The notes under the pieces: model-generated
What the model saw: only the letters and a program-made list of their open reading frames with translations
Told to the model about the DNA's origin: nothing
Databases searched by the model: none
In this document: positions 5,621-9,343 of the stretch, piece after piece
Layout of the letters: each line of letters begins with the position of its first letter
Position numbering within the stretch: position 1 is the first letter of the stretch
DNA from: Frankia sp.
GTDB lineage: Bacteria; Actinomycetota; Actinomycetes; Frankiales; Frankiaceae
Direction: 5' to 3'
Length of the DNA: 9,343 bases
Assembly: GCA_019689615.1 (NCBI GenBank)
Contig: JADGHD010000157.1
Location: 1-9,343 of the forward strand
Position numbers and translations under genes: made by a program

Positions 5621-5646
5621 ATGGGCAGCGAAAGGGAGCGTGACCG

Positions 5647-6330
5647 GTGACCCGCCTGCTCGTGGTGGAGGACGAGGAGTCCTTCTCGGAGGCACTGTCC
5701 TTCATGTTGGAGCGCGAGGGATTCGACGTCGCGGTCGCGGCCGACGGGCACGCCGCGTTGTCGGACTTCGATCGGCACGGGGCCGACCTCGTGCTGCTCG
5801 ACGTGATGCTGCCGGGCCTGTCCGGCACCGAGGTGTGCCGGGCGCTGCGGAAGAAGTCCTCGGTTCCGGTGATCATGCTCACCGCCCGGGACAGCGAGAT
5901 CGACAAGGTGCTCGGCCTGGAGCTGGGCGCCGACGACTACGTGACCAAGCCGTTCTCCGCCCGCGAGCTGGTCGCCAGGATCCGCGCGGTGCTGCGGCGC
6001 CGGGCCGCCGTCCCGGACGAGGCCGAGCCGATGACGCTCGAGGCCGGCGGGGTCCGGATGGACGTGGAGCGGCACGTCGTGACCGTCAACGGCGAGCCGG
6101 TCGCGCTCCCGCTCAAGGAGTTCGAGCTGCTGGAGATGTTCCTGCGCAACATCGGCCGGGTACTGACCCGTGGCCAACTCATCGACCGGGTGTGGGGGTC
6201 GGACTACGTCGGGGACACCAAGACGCTCGACGTCCACGTCAAGCGGCTGCGGGCGAAGATCGAGGCCGAGCCCAGCAACCCTCGGCACCTGGTCACCGTT
6301 CGTGGCCTTGGTTACAAGTTCGAGCCCTGA
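5647..6330 (+). CDS. regX3: Phosphate response regulator RegX3 (OmpR family)
   Basis: This 227-residue DNA-binding response regulator is, to my recollection, the same length as M. tuberculosis RegX3. The receiver domain (about 1-118) has acidic residues E8-D9, phospho-acceptor D52 in LLDVMLPG, T79 and K101 in TKPF. The winged-helix domain (about 130-225) ends with the characteristic VRGLGYKFEP. It activates high-affinity phosphate uptake and scavenging genes when phosphorylated by SenX3. The GTG start at 5647 has a strong AAAGGGAG ribosome site 8 bases upstream. An overlapping ATG at 5640 in another frame encodes Arg/Gly-rich shadow sequence and is not a gene. It is separated from senX3 by 166 bases rich in hairpins, unusual for a two-component pair but reminiscent of mycobacteria, where repeats occupy this gap. 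Confidence 0.97.
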   Translation: MTRLLVVEDEESFSEALSFMLEREGFDVAVAADGHAALSDFDRHGADLVLLDVMLPGLSGTEVCRALRKKSSVPVIMLTARDSEIDKVLGLELGADDYVTKPFSARELVARIRAVLRRRAAVPDEAEPMTLEAGGVRMDVERHVVTVNGEPVALPLKEFELLEMFLRNIGRVLTRGQLIDRVWGSDYVGDTKTLDVHVKRLRAKIEAEPSNPRHLVTVRGLGYKFEP

Positions 6331-6397
6331 CGGCCGTTTCCGCCCGCTGACCGCCCCATCCCGCGAGCGTCCCTGTCATCGTGGACCGGTTGGCGTC

Positions 6398-6425
6398 GGC
6401 TGGCCGGACGACGGCGGTGCCAGCC
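6398..6425 (+). promoter_or_regulatory. Hairpin between regX3 and ppx
   Basis: GGCTGGC (6398-6404) pairs with GCCAGCC (6419-6425) around a 14-base loop, 67 bases after the regX3 stop and 12 bases before the ppx ribosome site. No convincing promoter was seen in the 122-base gap, so read-through from regX3 into ppx is plausible and this structure could modulate it. Confidence 0.3.
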
Positions 6426-6452
6426 ACCTGACGTGACGGAGGGGGACGGGCG

Positions 6453-7646
6453 ATGGGGCGCAGGTCGCCGTCCGGCCGGCGCGCGGGCACGGCGGCTGGC
6501 CTGTGGGCCGCCGTGGCCGGGTCGTCGCCGGGGGCAGCGGGTCGGGGGGGGGCGCCGGCACCGCCGCCGGCCCCGCGGGGGCCGGGCGCGGGCGCGGCGC
6601 CGCCAGCGCCCGGCGGGCCCGGCCCCGCTGGCGTGGTCCCGTTCCCGGCCCGCCCGCCGGCGGTCGCGCTGCCCGCGCGGCCGGCCCAGCCGATGCGGCT
6701 CGGCGTGATCGACATCGGCTCGAACACCGTGCACCTGCTGGTGGTGGACGCCCACCACGGCGGGGCGCCGCGGCCGGCGGCGAGCGTGCGGGTCCCGCTG
6801 CGGCTGGTGGAGCTGCTTGACGACGACGGCGCCCTGACGGCCCACGGCGAGCGGGCACTCATCGACTGCCTCGCCGACCTGCGCCGGCACGCCGACGAGC
6901 TGGGCGTCTACGACCTCGTGGCGTTCGCCACCTCCGCGCTGCGCGACGCCACCAACAGCGAGGAGGTCCTGGCGCGGGTGCGCGCCGGCAGCGGTGTGGC
7001 CGTCGAGGTGCTGCCCGGGGAGGACGAGGCCCGGCTGACCTTCCTCGCGGTCCGCCGCTGGTTCGGCTGGAGCGCCGGCCGGCTGCTCGCCCTCGACATC
7101 GGCGGCGGCTCGCTGGAGATCGGCGCCGGCATGGACGAGGAACCGGACGTGGTCGCCTCGCTCCCGCTGGGCGCGAGCCGGCTCACCCGGGACTGGCTGC
7201 GGGGCGACCCGCCGAGCCAGCGCGAGCTCGCCGAGCTGCGCCGCTACGTCCGGGCGCAGATCGCGCCGGTCGTCGGCACGCTCTACCACGTCGGCGAGCC
7301 GACCAGAGCGGTCGCGACCTCGAAGACGTTCCGTTCGCTGGCCAGGATCGCCGGGGCCGCCCCGTACAGCCGCGGCCCCTACGTGCGCCGGGTGCTGCGC
7401 CGCACCGACCTGGTCGACGTCGCCAGGCAGGTCTGCCGGATGCCGTCGGCGGAGCGCGCCTCGCTGCCGGGCGTCTCGGCGTCGCGGGCGCAGCAGCTGG
7501 CCGCCGGCGCGGTCGTCGCCGTCGAGGCGCTGGACCTGCTGTCGGTCGACGAGGTGGAGATCTGCCCGTGGGCGCTGCGTGAGGGCGTCATCCTGAGCCG
7601 GCTGGACACGTTCCTGATGGGCTGGCCGCTGGCACACGCGCAGTGA
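6453..7646 (+). CDS. ppx: Ppx/GppA exopolyphosphatase with long N-terminal extension
   Basis: The 397-residue product belongs to the Ppx/GppA family of the sugar-kinase/actin fold, which releases phosphate from the end of polyphosphate or from pppGpp. The catalytic core begins at residue 81 with MRLGVIDIGSNTVHLLVVD (phosphate-binding loop D87-N91), and continues with LRDATN (163-168), GEDEARL (catalytic E190/E192) and DIGGGS (215-220). The sequence is very close to mycobacterial Ppx1 (Rv0496), which starts exactly where this core starts. The upstream start at 6453 is chosen because GGAGGGGG (6438-6445) lies 7 bases before it, while the core ATG at 6693 has no ribosome site. The extension (1-80) is Pro/Ala/Gly-rich with an Arg-rich start and a short hydrophobic stretch (AAGLWAAVAG), and contains a run of nine G. 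Following regX3 on the same strand, it links phosphate sensing to polyphosphate breakdown. Confidence 0.93.
   Translation: MGRRSPSGRRAGTAAGLWAAVAGSSPGAAGRGGAPAPPPAPRGPGAGAAPPAPGGPGPAGVVPFPARPPAVALPARPAQPMRLGVIDIGSNTVHLLVVDAHHGGAPRPAASVRVPLRLVELLDDDGALTAHGERALIDCLADLRRHADELGVYDLVAFATSALRDATNSEEVLARVRAGSGVAVEVLPGEDEARLTFLAVRRWFGWSAGRLLALDIGGGSLEIGAGMDEEPDVVASLPLGASRLTRDWLRGDPPSQRELAELRRYVRAQIAPVVGTLYHVGEPTRAVATSKTFRSLARIAGAAPYSRGPYVRRVLRRTDLVDVARQVCRMPSAERASLPGVSASRAQQLAAGAVVAVEALDLLSVDEVEICPWALREGVILSRLDTFLMGWPLAHAQ
6544..6552 (+). repeat. Nine-G tract inside the ppx N-terminal extension
   Basis: An uninterrupted run of nine G lies about 92 bases into the coding frame and 141 bases before the conserved core. 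A one-base change in length would throw the long form out of frame while leaving the core ATG at 6693 intact. It could be a slippage site or a sequencing error. Confidence 0.6.
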
Positions 7647-7972
7647 CCAGCCGGAAGCCGAACGAGATCGTGATCACGTCGTCGCGGCTCGCCGGGCGGG
7701 TGCCCACGGATGGCCTAGCCTGGAAATGGGCCGGCGCCGGGCCCGCCGGCGGCCAACCCGGCCGCTGCGGGCGCGACGGGCCGGTCCCGTGGCCATGCCG
7801 CGGCCGGCCGGGTGCCGGTCGCCGGGATGCGGATGGGCCGGGGCGCGGGTTGACAGTGAACGGGCCGCGCGTCCCGCGGGCCCGGGCAGCCGGCAGTGGG
7901 CAGGGCAGCCGCGACGAGGAGGCCGCTGGACGACGGGCAGGAGCGCAGGTCGAAGCGGAAGAGGGTGTGCGG
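7647..7972 (+). other. Weakly coding stretch between ppx and the isomerase gene
   Basis: A GTG at 7643, overlapping the ppx stop as GTGA, opens a frame continuous with the downstream gene. The first ~22 codons look coding, but after about 7709 third-position GC drops and recognisable protein character is lost. A 7-bp hairpin (GCCGGCG 7730-7736 / CGCCGGC 7744-7750) lies inside. TAGCCT (7716-7721) could be a -10. I treat the stretch mainly as untranslated leader. Confidence 0.45.
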
Positions 7973-9283
7973 GTGAGGCTTGGGATCGGGCGGCCGGCGT
8001 CGGGGGGCGGGCAGCGGCGGTTCGCCGCGGCTGACGCGGCCGCGAACGGGCCGGACGGGCCAGCCGCGCCCCCCGAAGAACGCCCGGACGGGCTCGCCAT
8101 GCCCTCCGAACGCCCGGACGGGCTCGTTTTGCCCTACGGCTCGGCCGCGCGCCAGGGCGAGGACGGCTCCGTCCAGCTCCCCAGCCCGTCGCGGCCGGCC
8201 CCAGCACCGTCCGCCACCGCGCCGACCGGCGCCGGCTCCCGCCCGGCGGAGCCCGGCCCGTCCCAGCCCGGCGCGGCCCGGCCAGGACCCGATGACCCGC
8301 TCGTTCCGGAGCCCGGCTCGCCCGACGGCGAGCTGACCGACGCCCCCGCGCTGGCGGACGCCGCTGACGGCGACGACTTCGGCCTGGTCGCGGTGCCGCC
8401 CCGGGCGATCGTCACCCCGCGCGAGGCCGCCGCCAGGGCCGGCCAGAACTGGGCAGCCGGGATCCCGGCGGCCAAGATCGCGCTGTCGACCGCCTCGACC
8501 TACCCGGAGTCGACGCCGGCCGCGTTCGAGATGGCGGCCCGGCTCGGGTACGACGGCGTCGAGATCATGGTCTGGACCGACCCGGTCAGCCAGGACGTCC
8601 AGGCGCTGCGCCGGCTGGTGGACTACCACGGCATCCCGGTGCTCGCGATCCACTCGCCCTGCCTGCTGCTCACCCAGCGGGTGTGGGGCACCGACCCGTG
8701 GGCGAAGCTGGTCCGGGCGCGGGCCGCCGCCGAGGCGCTGGGCGCGCAGACCGTCGTCGTGCACCCGCCGTTCCGCTGGCAGCGCGACTACGGCCGGGAG
8801 TTCGTCGCCGGCATCGAGCGGATGGCGCAGGAGACCGACGTGCGCTTCGCGGTGGAGAACATGTTCCCGCTGCGGGCGCGGGGCCGGCTGGTCTCGGCCT
8901 ACCTGCCGAACTGGTCGCCGGTCGAGGACGGCTACCGCCACGTCACCCTCGACCTGTCGCACACCAGCGTGTCCCGCTCGGACGCGCTCGCGATGGCCGA
9001 CGCCCTGGGCGACCGGCTGGCGCACGTCCACCTCGCCGACGGCACCGGCTCGGCCAAGGACGAGCACCTGGTCCCCGGCCGCGGCAACCAGCCATGCGGC
9101 GCGCTGCTGGAGCGGCTGGCCAGCAACGGGTTCGACGGGACGATCGTCGTGGAGATCAACACCCGGCGCGCCGAGTCCAGGGCCGACCGGGAGGCCGACC
9201 TCGCCGAGGCGCTCGCGTTCGCCCGGCTCAACCTCGCCGCCCCGGCGAGCCCCACCGCCCAGGCGGTCGGCCGGTCCCGCTGA
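7973..9283 (+). CDS. Sugar-phosphate isomerase/epimerase-like TIM-barrel protein
   Basis: The 436-residue product has a disordered Pro/Ala/Gly-rich N-terminus (1-160) and a xylose-isomerase-like TIM barrel (about 164-425). Likely metal or substrate residues are visible: E197 in GYDGVEIMVW, H227 in AIHSPCLL, H264 in VVHPPFRWQRDY, E295 in VENMFP, D327 and H330 in LDLSHT, H351/H353 in HVHLADG, D363/H365 in DEHLVPGRG, and E394. It resembles the mycobacterial neighbour of ppx1 (Rv0498), which is only about 280 residues long. The substrate is unknown. The GTG at 7973 is preferred because GGAAGAGGG ends 7 bases upstream. A GTG at 7643, overlapping the ppx stop, would add 110 residues but has no ribosome site and poor codon character. 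The conserved neighbourhood suggests transcription with ppx. Confidence 0.88.
   Translation: MRLGIGRPASGGGQRRFAAADAAANGPDGPAAPPEERPDGLAMPSERPDGLVLPYGSAARQGEDGSVQLPSPSRPAPAPSATAPTGAGSRPAEPGPSQPGAARPGPDDPLVPEPGSPDGELTDAPALADAADGDDFGLVAVPPRAIVTPREAAARAGQNWAAGIPAAKIALSTASTYPESTPAAFEMAARLGYDGVEIMVWTDPVSQDVQALRRLVDYHGIPVLAIHSPCLLLTQRVWGTDPWAKLVRARAAAEALGAQTVVVHPPFRWQRDYGREFVAGIERMAQETDVRFAVENMFPLRARGRLVSAYLPNWSPVEDGYRHVTLDLSHTSVSRSDALAMADALGDRLAHVHLADGTGSAKDEHLVPGRGNQPCGALLERLASNGFDGTIVVEINTRRAESRADREADLAEALAFARLNLAAPASPTAQAVGRSR
8078..8126 (+). repeat. Direct repeat encoding ERPDGL decapeptides
   Basis: A 19-base unit (8078-8096) recurs exactly at 8108-8126, a period of 30 bases, so the reading frame is kept. 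It encodes ERPDGLAMPS then ERPDGLVLPY. A degenerate third copy (GPDGPAAPP) lies just upstream (about 8044-8061). The repeat sits in the disordered N-terminal region of the isomerase-like protein and looks like in-frame duplication. Confidence 0.75.
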
Positions 9284-9343
9284 GCCCCGATGCGCCCGGG
9301 CCGCGCCCCGGCGGCGCCCCCCCCCGCGGCCCGCGGGCGGCCG
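9284..9343. other. Low-complexity GC end after the last gene
   Basis: These 60 bases are almost entirely G and C, with nine C at 9317-9325. GGGCCGC (9298-9304) and GCGGCCC (9326-9332) could form a terminator stem 14 bases past the stop codon, but the composition makes such matches common. Like the left edge, it may partly be a sequence-end artefact. Confidence 0.35.

Noticed and set aside
3984..5906. 640-codon open frame on the minus strand across senX3 and into regX3
   Set aside because: It is the codon-aligned antisense of conserved kinase domains, and its product is Arg/Asp/Gly-rich without family features. Only the short hydrophobic part near 5219-5510 is kept as a finding.
6312..7637. 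441-codon minus-strand open frame opposite ppx
   Set aside because: It is Arg/Ala/His-rich shadow of the strongly conserved ppx frame, as expected at this GC content.
7850..7855. Perfect TTGACA -35 hexamer before the isomerase gene
   Set aside because: No TAnnnT-like -10 is found 16-19 bases downstream; the sequence there is pure G/C.
7715..9067. 450-codon minus-strand open frame opposite the isomerase gene
   Set aside because: It is antisense to conserved TIM-barrel motifs, with no recognisable domain or ribosome site.
9298..9332. Terminator stem after the last gene
   Set aside because: The match is only 7 bp in sequence made almost wholly of G and C near an edge of doubtful quality, so it is mentioned within the edge entry but not called as a terminator.

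Overview
The window is about 9.3 kb of very GC-rich DNA (third codon positions are nearly all G or C). GTG and TTG starts are used, and the gene content and order are typical of Actinomycetota. A gpmA / senX3 / regX3 / ppx / TIM-barrel isomerase order is shared, as I recall, with the Mycobacterium tuberculosis Rv0489-Rv0498 region, and phoU sits back to back with senX3 as in Streptomyces. Proline-, alanine- and glycine-rich extensions on several proteins suggest a Frankia-like or related filamentous actinobacterium. That genus guess is inference.

Left part (1-1927, mostly minus strand): a YgfZ-type folate-binding Fe/S maintenance protein runs off the left edge into a run of 23 G. Eight bases upstream of it lies a Fur-family regulator whose metal-site histidines match the nickel regulator Nur. 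That regulator appears to be transcribed without a leader. On the opposite strand a promoter drives a candidate 12-codon leader peptide (1889-1927), followed by hairpins and then gpmA.

Middle (2188-6330): gpmA (glycolytic phosphoglycerate mutase) and phoU converge on a strong two-sided terminator hairpin. phoU and senX3 diverge from a 395-bp control region that holds a good phoU -10 and GTGAC repeats resembling PHO-box half sites upstream of senX3. SenX3 and RegX3 form the phosphate two-component system. PhoU is expected to report on phosphate uptake to SenX3, which phosphorylates RegX3. This SenX3 lacks the usual N-terminal membrane helices and carries a His/Asp-rich tail. Several hairpins lie between senX3 and regX3.

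Right part (6331-9343): a Ppx/GppA exopolyphosphatase with an 80-residue low-complexity N-terminal extension follows regX3 on the same strand, so phosphate sensing and polyphosphate turnover are physically linked. A 326-bp weakly coding stretch then leads to a sugar-phosphate isomerase/epimerase-like TIM-barrel protein with a disordered N-terminus. The last 60 bases are low-complexity GC.

No tRNA, rRNA, CRISPR array, insertion sequence or phage gene was seen. I see a conserved core-genome locus with unusual leaders and protein architectures. I do not see a clearly new defence or mobile system.
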